This document shows positions 37,529 to 44,699 of a stretch of DNA of 64,000 bases, in pieces. Position numbers and translations under genes: made by a program. Within the stretch, counting starts at the first letter, position 1, and each line of letters starts with the position of its first letter. The notes under the pieces are model-generated. The model was given only the letters and a program-made list of their open reading frames with translations. It made no database searches and was not told the DNA's origin. The stretch lies in contig JAEOTZ010000072.1 of NCBI GenBank assembly GCA_016839585.1, positions 1-64,000 of the forward strand, in the 5' to 3' direction. The DNA comes from Promethearchaeota archaeon (GTDB lineage Archaea > Asgardarchaeota > Lokiarchaeia > Sigyniarchaeales > SOKP01).

Positions 37529-37671
37529 TATGGTTTTATTAAAATTATGGTAATAAGATTTAAAACATTTTTTATTAAACAGTAGAAGTTTATAAGAAAG
37601 AAAGAGAACTAATAAAATTTAAAATTCATAAATAACTACCTAAGTTAATTAAATATTAAGGTCAGTGAATA

Positions 37672-37953
37672 TTGAAATACCCTCGGTCAACGAATAGATA
37701 CTGCCCAACCTGTAGAACACATACAAAACATAATGTCACACTCTACAAAAAAGGCAAGGAACGTATGTTAAATCAAGGTAGACGAAGATTAGAACGCAAA
37801 AAAGCAGGATACGGAAGTTTCCCAAAAGAAATCTTTCATAAAAATGCAAAGATTAACAAAAGAACAACACCCCTTTTGGAATGCTCTGAATGTGGCAAAA
37901 AGCAATATGCAAAATCTTATCGTGTAAAACGGCTTGAATTACAAGAAGTTTAA
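37672..37953 (+). CDS. rpl44e: Ribosomal protein eL42 (L44e)
   Basis: A 93-residue L44e protein. It has four Cys for zinc: CPTCRTH near the N-terminus and CSECGKK near the end. Conserved GRRRLERKKAGYGS is present before the tRNA E-site loop GSFPKEIFHK. It uses a TTG start, giving MKYPRSTNRYCPTC. It is separated from eS27 by 15 bp, the standard archaeal L44e-S27e pair. Nothing is unusual. Confidence 0.96.
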   Translation: MKYPRSTNRYCPTCRTHTKHNVTLYKKGKERMLNQGRRRLERKKAGYGSFPKEIFHKNAKINKRTTPLLECSECGKKQYAKSYRVKRLELQEV

Positions 37954-37968
37954 AAAGCGTGAATTAAT

Positions 37969-38175
37969 ATGGTCCATAAAAAAAGAGAAAAGGAACTTAT
38001 TCCACAACCAAAATCTAGGTTTTTACGTGTGAAGTGCTTAAATTGTGGAAATCAGCAAATTATTTTTGGATGTTCTGCAACTGATGTAGAATGTTTAGTA
38101 TGCGGTAAAACTTTACTACAATCCACAGGTGGTAAAGCCCGTATTCTTACTAAGATATTGGAAGTTCTTTCTTGA
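37969..38175 (+). CDS. rps27e: Ribosomal protein eS27 (S27e)
   Basis: A 68-residue S27e zinc protein. It has [20 protein letters not shown] followed by [15 protein letters not shown], so Cys pairs CxxC...CxxC bind zinc. Length is normal. It follows eL42 closely and starts with ATG after GTGAATTAAT. A tRNA-Gly gene on the other strand follows about 115 bp later. Confidence 0.96.
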   Translation: MVHKKREKELIPQPKSRFLRVKCLNCGNQQIIFGCSATDVECLVCGKTLLQSTGGKARILTKILEVLS

Positions 38176-38289
38176 AGTTATTTAGAATAATAAAACTTTG
38201 ATTTTTTAGGAGTCAATAAAAATTTCAATTTTGATGTAACCATCCTATTTTATTTTAATATCAATATAAGAATATAAAATAAGGAAAAT

Positions 38290-38360
38290 GCGCGATCCGG
38301 GAATCGAACCCGGGTCATCGGCTTGGAAGGCCGAGATCATAACCCCTAGACTAATCGCGC
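38290..38360 (-). tRNA. tRNA-Gly (anticodon UCC)
   Basis: A 71-nt tRNA on the minus strand. The acceptor stem GCGCGAT pairs with ATCGCGC without mismatch. The anticodon stem TCGGC/GCCGA encloses CTTCCAA with UCC in the middle. The T arm is CCGGG-TTCGATT-CCCGG. The D arm has GTCTAGGGGTTATGAT, with the usual GG. No CCA is encoded. It has no intron. It reads GGA codons and, by wobble, GGG. A degenerate copy of its 3' end lies just upstream on the same strand. Confidence 0.95.
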
Positions 38361-38370
38361 TTAACCGGTT

Positions 38371-38400
38371 CGCGTTTTTTGGGAATTGAACCCAGTTCTT
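38371..38400 (-). pseudogene. Degenerate tRNA 3'-end remnant next to tRNA-Gly
   Basis: On the minus strand AACTGGGTTCAATTCCCAA then AAAACGCG resembles the T arm and acceptor 3' strand of the adjacent tRNA-Gly (CCCGGGTTCGATTCCCGG then ATCGCGC). Only four T-stem pairs remain, and no matching 5' half is seen upstream. It lies 10 bp before the tRNA-Gly 5' end. It is probably a partial duplication of the tRNA or the scar of an integration event. Confidence 0.4.
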
Positions 38401-38465
38401 TTAGAAATTTTTTTTAGAAATTCGTGTAAGATAAGAAATTTAACATATCTTTTAACCATAGCGGT

Positions 38466-39149
38466 TTAAAGAATATTATAATTTAATTCATAGTAGGTGA
38501 TTATTTTATTAACAACACCCCATGCATCTAGAGGGTATTGGGATATAGAAATTAGATTTTCAGATAAGCTTATAATTTCTCTTGAGAAGTTACTTTTTTG
38601 GAATCCCCCAATTATGGCAATATAGTTTTTTGTTAGATCTTCTCGATATAAATCTTTAAAGTTATTTATTAGCTTACCGTTAATCGAAAATAAATAAATT
38701 TCCTTATTTTTAAACTTATTAATAAGTTCCTTTAAACCTCCGTTAAATGGAACAATTAATTTGGAAGATCCTGTTTCTATACTTCCATCTATTAATAACT
38801 TAGCCATTAATCCTTTAAATCGGTAAAAGTTTCTTGCAATTCTAATCTTTGGATTAAATTCAAATATTTTATTGTTAATTGTATGTAGATAAATCTTTAA
38901 ATTTCCACTTTTATTTAGTGATGAGCCTAAGGCATTAAGTAAACATAAATGAGTTATATCAGGACGACCTCTCTTTTCCGAATTTTGTAAATTAATCATA
39001 GCAGAATGATGAAGTGCATTATCTAAAAGTTGTGTAGCATAAATTTGAGGAGACATATTCTTCTGGATAGCAGAATGTTTTCTAATTTGTTTTGGGATAA
39101 GCTCTATTCCACATTCAACTAAAATAATTATTAATGGCATAGCTAACAA
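38466..39149 (-). CDS. nep1: rRNA pseudouridine N1-methyltransferase Nep1 (Emg1)
   Basis: A 227-residue SPOUT-class methyltransferase that modifies a pseudouridine in 16S rRNA during small-subunit assembly. Diagnostic segments are LIIILVECGIELIPKQI, QLLDNALHHSAM, NSEKRGRPDITHLCLLNALG and IAIIGGFQKSNFS, which carries the trefoil-knot SAM site. It overlaps the Rnp4 gene by 7 bp, so the two share a transcript. The start is ATG at 39149 or the in-frame ATG at 39140. Confidence 0.93.
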   Translation of the reverse strand: MLAMPLIIILVECGIELIPKQIRKHSAIQKNMSPQIYATQLLDNALHHSAMINLQNSEKRGRPDITHLCLLNALGSSLNKSGNLKIYLHTINNKIFEFNPKIRIARNFYRFKGLMAKLLIDGSIETGSSKLIVPFNGGLKELINKFKNKEIYLFSINGKLINNFKDLYREDLTKNYIAIIGGFQKSNFSREIISLSENLISISQYPLDAWGVVNKIITYYELNYNIL

Positions 39150-39475
39150 TTATTATTTTTTAATTTTATAAAATAACGAGTTGTATTTCCACAAGACAGA
39201 CAAGTTAATGAAACATGTGAACCCTTTCCTTTTTTTGATTGTAATCTTGTTCTACAATTAATTCCCGGATACAAAAACTTTTTGCATTTATGACAGACCC
39301 TTTGCTTCCATTTTGTTGGAATTTTAATTTTAGCTCTAGCAGAATACTTTCTAGCTAAGTAAACATATCGATTTGCTAAATCTCTGTTCTCAGGAAAAAT
39401 ATTGTGAGCTCTTTTGAACAAAAATATTATCCGAGTTTTAGCAATTTGTTTAACAATATTTTTATAATTGGGCAT
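39143..39475 (-). CDS. rnp4: RNase P protein component 4 (Rpp21/Rpr2)
   Basis: A 110-residue Rnp4 protein, a zinc-binding subunit of archaeal RNase P. N-terminal helices (KQIAKTRIIFLFKRAHNIFP; DLANRYVYLARKYSARAKI) are followed by CHKCKKFLYPGINCRTRLQS and LTCLSCGNTTRYF; the Cys pairs bind zinc. It is the middle gene of the YhbY-Rnp4-Nep1 cluster, 15 bp after YhbY. Other RNase P subunits are not in the window. Confidence 0.93.
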   Translation of the reverse strand: MPNYKNIVKQIAKTRIIFLFKRAHNIFPENRDLANRYVYLARKYSARAKIKIPTKWKQRVCHKCKKFLYPGINCRTRLQSKKGKGSHVSLTCLSCGNTTRYFIKLKNNNC

Positions 39476-39490
39476 TTTTATGTTGAGTAT

Positions 39491-39775
39491 TTATATTCTT
39501 TTATCAATTTGAGTTTTTGAGATAATGATTATTTTACCTCGTACATCTAATAGATAAGAATTTGTTTTTTCAGCAATTTTATTGGCTAATTCTTTGATAT
39601 TTAATTTATTGGCAAAGGAACTTAATGCCTTGATTTTAATTATTTTATTTCTTCTTAATAATTTATTTAAATAATCGACAAACTCGTCTGTAATACCTTT
39701 CTTGCCTAAAATACAATGTGGATCATTTAGTAAAACTTGTTTAAACTCTTTGCTATAGCCCATTTTTTTTTTCAT
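39491..39775 (-). CDS. YhbY/CRM-domain RNA-binding protein
   Basis: A 94-residue CRS1-YhbY domain protein. Its GITDEFVDYLNKLLRRNKII carries the usual helix and KIKALSS follows, with LLDVRGKIIIISK at the end. The GxxG-like loop GKKG is near residue 25. Such proteins bind RNA of the large ribosomal subunit. It begins the three-gene minus-strand cluster with Rnp4 and Nep1, all ribosome or tRNA maturation factors, and is divergent from eS19. Confidence 0.9.
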   Translation of the reverse strand: MKKKMGYSKEFKQVLLNDPHCILGKKGITDEFVDYLNKLLRRNKIIKIKALSSFANKLNIKELANKIAEKTNSYLLDVRGKIIIISKTQIDKRI

Positions 39776-39850
39776 AAAATAATAAAATTTTTAATTTTGA
39801 CTTGATTTTATAAAGTATTAATATTAATGAATTTAGTATAATATTTTAGC

Positions 39851-40276
39851 ATGTCGATTTATCTCATTGAACCCCGAAAACTTATTCAAATTTTGGCAGA
39901 GAAACTAAAGGAATTTCCTGAAATTCAACCACCCGAAGGAAGCAAATTTTGGAAAACAGCGTCATATAAAGAGTTAGCACCTTTTGACTCAGAAAATTTT
40001 TGGTATATTCGAAGTGCCTCTATTTTAAGAAAAGTGAAAAAATATGGACCAATAGGAGTAAATAAATTAAGAAAGCATTATTCAGGAAGAAATAGAAAAG
40101 GTAGCGGTTTAAACTACTCTTCAAAAGGAGGCGGAAAGATAATAAGAGTCATTTTACAGCAATTAGAAAAAGAAAATTTAGTAATAAAGGATGGTAAAAA
40201 GGGGAGGAAAGTTTCTCCTGAAGGAACTAGTTTATTAGAAAGAATAGCATACTCTATTCTAAGAAAAAAAAGTTAA
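39851..40276 (+). CDS. rps19e: Ribosomal protein eS19 (S19e)
   Basis: A 141-residue small-subunit protein. It has EGSKFWKTASYKELAPFDSE with the typical WxKT core, WYIRSASILRKVKKYGPIGV, a Gly/Lys-rich loop LRKHYSGRNRKGSGLNYSSK and GGGKIIRVILQQLEKENLV. All are S19e hallmarks. It starts with ATG and is followed 31 bp later by PDCD5, a common archaeal order. It starts the long translation and secretion cluster that runs to SecE. Confidence 0.95.
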   Translation: MSIYLIEPRKLIQILAEKLKEFPEIQPPEGSKFWKTASYKELAPFDSENFWYIRSASILRKVKKYGPIGVNKLRKHYSGRNRKGSGLNYSSKGGGKIIRVILQQLEKENLVIKDGKKGRKVSPEGTSLLERIAYSILRKKS

Positions 40277-40307
40277 AGAATTAAATAATAACATCTGGGA
40301 GTTTAAA

Positions 40308-40649
40308 TTGAGCAACGATGAAGAGTTAGATGCTATCAAAAGGAAGAAGTTAGAAGAATTAAAACAACAAGCCGCACAGCAACAATTAATGGAAGCCCAA
40401 CAAAAAGAGTTTGAGAGCAAAAAATATCAATTGATGCGAAAAATTTTAACTCAAGAAGGGAGACAGAGATTAGAAAATATTCGAATGGTTAAACCCCAAT
40501 TTGCTGAACAGATAGAATTACAATTAATTCAACTATTCCAATCAGGACAACTAAGAGGAGCAACACCATTACCAGATAAAGCATTTAAAAAATTATTAGA
40601 ACAAATATCTTCACTAGGGAAAAAAAAAGAATTTAATATAAAAAAATAG
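40308..40649 (+). CDS. PDCD5 family DNA-binding protein
   Basis: A 113-residue PDCD5/TFAR19 homologue. It has ELDAIKRKKLEELKQQ, a Gln-rich helix, RKILTQEGRQRLENIRMVKP typical of the triple-helix core, and a basic end. Archaeal members bind DNA or are linked with the ribosome; their precise role is unclear. It uses a TTG start after CATCTGGGAGTTTAAA (GGGAG). It lies between eS19 and eL39 as in most archaea. Confidence 0.93.
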   Translation: MSNDEELDAIKRKKLEELKQQAAQQQLMEAQQKEFESKKYQLMRKILTQEGRQRLENIRMVKPQFAEQIELQLIQLFQSGQLRGATPLPDKAFKKLLEQISSLGKKKEFNIKK

Positions 40650-40668
40650 TCAAGAGAGAGGATTATAA

Positions 40669-40830
40669 TTGGCAAGGAATAAAAATCTACCGTCTAAATT
40701 AAGACGAGCGAAGAGTATGAAACAAAATAAATCACTACCAAATTGGATTATTAGGAAGACAGATGGTAAGGTTAGATCTAATCCTTACTCGAGAAGAACA
40801 TGGAGGAACACAAGGTTAAAAAGAGATTAA
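40669..40830 (+). CDS. rpl39e: Ribosomal protein eL39 (L39e)
   Basis: A 53-residue very basic protein starting at a TTG: MARNKNLPSKLRRAKSMKQN, then KSLPNWIIRKTDGKVRSNP and SRRTWRNTRLKRD. The PNW and RRxWRxTRLK motifs are diagnostic for L39e, which lines the exit tunnel. AGAGAGGAT lies a few bases upstream as a Shine-Dalgarno. It is 19 bp after PDCD5 and 37 bp before eL31, as in the standard archaeal cluster. Confidence 0.95.
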   Translation: MARNKNLPSKLRRAKSMKQNKSLPNWIIRKTDGKVRSNPYSRRTWRNTRLKRD

Positions 40831-40867
40831 AATTTGATTTAGAACTACTACTTTTAAATGAAATAAA

Positions 40868-41320
40868 ATGGCAAAAAAAGGAAAGGATATTAGTCTAGAC
40901 GAGTTAGAGGAAGAATTAAGTGGGGATGAGTTAGTAGAAGAAGAATCTGATGAAGAAATAGAAGATATTGAGGAATTCAGCCTAGATGAAATATCTGAAG
41001 AAGAAGAAATTAGTGAAATTTTTGAAGAGGAAATTAAAGAAATTGAAGAAGAGGAAGTTCCAAAAGAAGAGATTATTGATGAAAGAATATATATTGTACC
41101 TCTCGCAATAGCACGAAGAGGTCCAAGAAATAAAAGAGCTAAAAAAGCTATCAGGTATCTAAGAGAATATGTATTTCGCCATTTTAAGCCAGAATCTTTA
41201 GTTATCTCACAAGAAGTAAATGAGAAGATATGGGAACGTTCTATTCAAAAACCCCCACGAAAGTTGAAGGTAAGAGTTACTAAAAATATCGATGGACTTT
41301 GTGTTATATATTTAGCTTAA
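40868..41320 (+). CDS. rpl31e: Ribosomal protein eL31 (L31e) with acidic N-terminal extension
   Basis: A 150-residue protein. The last 80 residues are a normal L31e (ERIYIVPLAIARRGPRNKRA, AIRYLREYVFRHFKPESLVI and a final RVTKNIDGLCVIYLA). The first 65-70 residues are almost all Glu, Asp, Ser and Ile (for example EELSGDELVEEESDEEIED), not present in ordinary L31e of about 90 residues. The extension has the same frame and base composition and no alternative start that would remove it. It lies in the eL39-eL31-aIF6 run. Confidence 0.93.
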   Translation: MAKKGKDISLDELEEELSGDELVEEESDEEIEDIEEFSLDEISEEEEISEIFEEEIKEIEEEEVPKEEIIDERIYIVPLAIARRGPRNKRAKKAIRYLREYVFRHFKPESLVISQEVNEKIWERSIQKPPRKLKVRVTKNIDGLCVIYLA

Positions 41321-41404
41321 ACGTCAATTTTTAAATCAATGTACAAATATAAACTTTTTTTAATGATATTCTAGTAGAAAAATATAATTTTATCGTTATT
41401 TCAC

Positions 41405-42085
41405 ATGGCAATTTTAAGGTCTCAAGTATTTGGGAAGAGTCTAATAGGTGTTTACTTAACATGTAATAATTCATATATCCTATATCCTCCTACAACATTA
41501 AAGACTACATTTATAAAATTTAAAGAAATATTTGGGGAGCCATTTTATCCAGTTACTATTAATAATTCTAACTTATTAGGAATATATACTGTATCAAATA
41601 AATATGGAATTATAGTTCCTCATATAATAAAAGATGAGGAACTTGATAAATTGAAAAGTTATCTAAATGAGTTACATAATTCTTCACAAATTGGTATTTT
41701 GAAATCAATTGATAATGCTTTTGGAAACCTTATCTTATGTAATGATAAAGGTGCTATAATTAGCTCGTTGCTAAAAAATTATAAAAAAGAGATCGAGGAT
41801 ATTTTAAGTGTTGAGACCGTCATTTATGAATTTGCTGATAATTATCTTCCTGGTTCAATTTCCTTAGCAAATAATCATGGTTGCCTAGTTCATCCTCTTT
41901 CAACCGATGAGGAAATAGAATATATTTCTTCAATATTAAAAGTTGATGAGATCGATGTATCTACTGTAAATCGTGGTATTCCTTATCTCTCTTCAGGGGC
42001 AATTGTGAATGATAAGAGTGGGATTTTTGGAGCCGATTGTACAGGTCCAGAAATGATGCGCCTAACAGATATATTAAAATTGTAG
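41405..42085 (+). CDS. eif6: Translation initiation factor aIF6
   Basis: A 226-residue aIF6/eIF6, which prevents joining of the large and small ribosomal subunits and assists large-subunit maturation. It shows the five-fold repeated pentein pattern, for example SNKYGIIVPHIIKDEELDKL, CNDKGAIISSLL, ANNHGCLVHPLSTDEEIEYI and VNDKSGIFGADCTGPEMMRL. Length is normal. The order eL31-aIF6-eL20 is the normal archaeal one. The gap to eL20 is 164 bp. Confidence 0.95.
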   Translation: MAILRSQVFGKSLIGVYLTCNNSYILYPPTTLKTTFIKFKEIFGEPFYPVTINNSNLLGIYTVSNKYGIIVPHIIKDEELDKLKSYLNELHNSSQIGILKSIDNAFGNLILCNDKGAIISSLLKNYKKEIEDILSVETVIYEFADNYLPGSISLANNHGCLVHPLSTDEEIEYISSILKVDEIDVSTVNRGIPYLSSGAIVNDKSGIFGADCTGPEMMRLTDILKL

Positions 42086-42249
42086 GAGATTGACTAAATA
42101 TTTTTTTTTCATTAATATTTTTGATAGGTTAGAAGAAGTAGTTATAAGTTTTAATATTGAACTTAATAAAGAAATTAAAAAAGCAAAATTTAATATTTTT
42201 AAAATAATTATCAATTTTAAATTCATGGATACAATCGGAATGAAAATTT

Positions 42250-42477
42250 ATGTCTGAGATAAAAATATATAGAATTATTGGCAACTACATTAAAAATCAT
42301 AAGAAATATTTATTTCGTAAAGAAGTACGTGCCTTAAAAGAAGAAGACGCTCTTGAAAAAGTCTTATGTAAAATTACTTCTATTGGTATTTTTAGACGTC
42401 AAATTACAATTCAAGAAATTAAAGAGATAAGTTTAGAGGAATCTCAAGACTATCTAATCCGTGAATTATCTCAATAA
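42250..42477 (+). CDS. rplX: Ribosomal protein eL20 (LX/L18Ae)
   Basis: A 75-residue protein. It shows YRIIGNYIKNHKKYLFRKEV, RALKEEDALEKVLCKITS and the final IGIFRRQITIQEIKEISLEE, matching the archaeal LX ribosomal protein. It sits between aIF6 and prefoldin alpha, where the gene is typically found. The 3' end and the following gene are 22 bp apart. Confidence 0.92.
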   Translation: MSEIKIYRIIGNYIKNHKKYLFRKEVRALKEEDALEKVLCKITSIGIFRRQITIQEIKEISLEESQDYLIRELSQ

Positions 42478-42499
42478 TTAAGAAATAATTCTTAAAGTT

Positions 42500-42925
42500 T
42501 TGATAAAAGTGGTTGGTCCTCAAGAATATCAAGAGCAACTAATAAAATTTCGTTATTTAAAGGAGCAACGTGATATGTATCAAAGTCAATTAGAAATTAT
42601 CAATGCATCACGTGCGAATGTAATGAATTCTAAAAATACTTTAGAAAATTTAAAAGAAGGAGTAAAAGAAGATGACGAAATTTTAGTTCCAATTGGAGGT
42701 ATAGTAAATATTAAAGCATCTATTAAAGAACCAGAAAAAGTTTTACTTGCTGTTAACCAAGATGTTGTAATTGAAAAGGATTTAGCAAGTGCGATTGAAT
42801 TTCTTGAGAAGATAATAGAACAACATAATAAACAAGTAGAATTCTTAGGAACTCAATTACAAAATTTAGATATAAACCTAAATAAAATCTCTCAAGTCAT
42901 TCAAAGAGATATTCTTCAAAAATAA
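42500..42925 (+). CDS. pfdA: Prefoldin alpha subunit
   Basis: A 141-residue prefoldin alpha protein: N-terminal helix YQEQLIKFRYLKEQRDMYQS, central beta region EDDEILVPIGGIVNIKASIK then LLAVNQDVVIEKDLASAIEF, and a C-terminal helix. The two helices would form the jellyfish tentacles of the hexameric chaperone. TTG is the start. It is between eL20 and ftsY, the normal archaeal order. The beta subunit is elsewhere. Confidence 0.93.
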   Translation: MIKVVGPQEYQEQLIKFRYLKEQRDMYQSQLEIINASRANVMNSKNTLENLKEGVKEDDEILVPIGGIVNIKASIKEPEKVLLAVNQDVVIEKDLASAIEFLEKIIEQHNKQVEFLGTQLQNLDINLNKISQVIQRDILQK

Positions 42926-42988
42926 GCTTGTTTTATATATAATCTTGTTATAATTTCAGAGATTTTTTAAATTAGTGTGGAGAAATAA

Positions 42989-43888
42989 ATGCTCGAAAAA
43001 TTGAAGAATACTTTTTCACTTTTTGTAAAAAAAACCCTAACGGAAAAAAAAATGGACGAGGCTATCAATGATTTAAAACTCCTGCTTGTAAGCAATGATG
43101 TTGCTATGGATACTGCTGATGAGATTTGCAACAAGATAATTGACTCTTTTAAGGGAGAACAAATAGGTCGATTAACTTCAACTAAAAAAATGGTATTTGA
43201 TACGCTAAAAGATGTTATAACAGGTATACTAACACCTGAAAACGAAGTAGATTTATTGGATGAAATAAAGAAAAAGAGTAAAAAAAATGAGCCATATGTA
43301 ATTGTATTTATTGGGGTTAATGGAACTGGAAAAACAACTACTATGGCTAAAATCGCTTATTTTTTAAAAAAAAATGGATTCTCGATTGTAGCAGCTGCCT
43401 CAGATACATTTCGGGCAGCAGCAATCGAACAATTATCATATCACATGAATAATGTAGGTATACGAGTTATTAAACATTCTTATAAATCTGATCCTGCTTC
43501 AGTTGCTTATGATGCCATTGAACATGCTAAAGCTAAAAATATAGATGTTGTTCTGATAGATAGTGCTGGTCGTCAAGTATCAGATAAAAATTTAATGATT
43601 GAAATTCAAAAAATTTGTAGAATCGCTCAACCTGATTTGAAGATTCTGATTGCTGATAGTCTTGCCGGAAATGATGCATTATATCAAGCAAGAGAATTCG
43701 ACAAGCACGTAGGGATTGATGCAAATATCTTAACTAAGTTAGATGCTGATGCGAGAGGTGGTGCAGCATTATCAATTTCTTTTGAAACAAAGAAACCTCT
43801 TCTATTTATCGGAGTTGGACAAAATTATGAAGATTTAATACCTTTTGATCGCGATTTTTTCATATCAAGTATTCTCGATATTTCATAA
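42989..43888 (+). CDS. ftsY: Signal recognition particle receptor FtsY
   Basis: A 299-residue SRP GTPase. It has an N domain (DEAINDLKLLLVSNDVAMDT), P-loop GVNGTGKTTTMAKIA, DTFRAAAIEQL, DSAGRQ and TKLDADARGGAAL, and ends in the GVGQNYEDLIPFD motif common to FtsY. The usual acidic N-terminal A domain is missing, which is normal for short archaeal forms. It docks SRP-bound ribosomes to the Sec translocon. SecE follows about 60 bp later. GTGGAGAAA is the Shine-Dalgarno. Confidence 0.96.
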   Translation: MLEKLKNTFSLFVKKTLTEKKMDEAINDLKLLLVSNDVAMDTADEICNKIIDSFKGEQIGRLTSTKKMVFDTLKDVITGILTPENEVDLLDEIKKKSKKNEPYVIVFIGVNGTGKTTTMAKIAYFLKKNGFSIVAAASDTFRAAAIEQLSYHMNNVGIRVIKHSYKSDPASVAYDAIEHAKAKNIDVVLIDSAGRQVSDKNLMIEIQKICRIAQPDLKILIADSLAGNDALYQAREFDKHVGIDANILTKLDADARGGAALSISFETKKPLLFIGVGQNYEDLIPFDRDFFISSILDIS

Positions 43889-43949
43889 TAAAAAATATGA
43901 GTGTTTCCTCAAAAGTTAACTTTTTTAAAGACTAATTCTTAATTTTATT

Positions 43950-44189
43950 GTGTCAAACTACCCAAAATATGAAAAATATTCTCAATTTGAAAAGAAGAAG
44001 AAACCAAGTCTCTATGGAAGATTAGGAATTTTCTTTCAAAACACAAAAAGAATTTTGAAAATTTCAAATAAACCGGATAGGAAGGAATATTTTTTAGTTT
44101 TTAAAATTTGTGCCATTGGACTTGTTCTTTTAGGAGCAATATCATATATCATTCAACTAATTTTTAACTTTGTACCCTTTGCTATATAA
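43950..44189 (+). CDS. secE: Preprotein translocase SecE (Sec61 gamma)
   Basis: A 79-residue protein. It has an amphipathic segment (RLGIFFQNTKRILKISNKPD) with the conserved KRILKxxxKPxRKEY pattern and one C-terminal transmembrane helix (FKICAIGLVLLGAISYIIQL). This is the Sec61 gamma family, which clamps SecY. It starts with GTG. In many archaea the NusG/Spt5 gene and L11 follow, but here an OsmC gene comes next, so the cluster is cut short. Confidence 0.93.
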   Translation: MSNYPKYEKYSQFEKKKKPSLYGRLGIFFQNTKRILKISNKPDRKEYFLVFKICAIGLVLLGAISYIIQLIFNFVPFAI

Positions 44190-44241
44190 TTTTCACTTTT
44201 TTCTATAATTCTTAAATAAGATCTAAATTTTTAAGATAACA

Positions 44242-44664
44242 ATGAAAGTCACACTTAATTATTCAGAGAACCTCCATTTTTTAGCACAAGCAAGGCGTTT
44301 TAAAAGGATTCATATTGATGAACCAGAATCATTTAGTGGTACAAATCTAGCGCCTAGCCCTCTTGAATATGTACTAATTGGAATCGGGGGTTGTATTGGT
44401 AATTCTTTTATCTATTGTCTACAAAAGCATAATATCCTAAGCGAGAAATTAGAAATTGTTGTAGATGGAAAATTAAAGCATTCAGGACCTAAATATACTT
44501 TAAAATTAGTAAAAATTGATATAGAGTTATTATTTACTCCTAAAAGTGGACAATCAAAAGAGAAGATTGATTTATGTAAAAAAATTTTTCAGGAATACTG
44601 TCCTGTATCAAATGTGATTACTAAAGAAACACCGCTTATTATAAGAATTAGACAAGAACTATAA
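44242..44664 (+). CDS. OsmC/Ohr family protein
   Basis: A 140-residue OsmC-like protein. It has the two family Cys in GIGGCIGNSF and EYCPVSNVITKETPL, spaced as in peroxide-reducing members, and beta sheet with LAPSPLEYVL. OsmC proteins reduce organic peroxides with thiols, but many archaeal relatives have unknown substrates. It starts with ATG about 50 bp after SecE and ends 35 bp before the end of dnaG on the other strand. Confidence 0.85.
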   Translation: MKVTLNYSENLHFLAQARRFKRIHIDEPESFSGTNLAPSPLEYVLIGIGGCIGNSFIYCLQKHNILSEKLEIVVDGKLKHSGPKYTLKLVKIDIELLFTPKSGQSKEKIDLCKKIFQEYCPVSNVITKETPLIIRIRQEL

Positions 44665-44699
44665 AGAAAGAAAAAAAAGAATCATTAAAATTTGATTAA

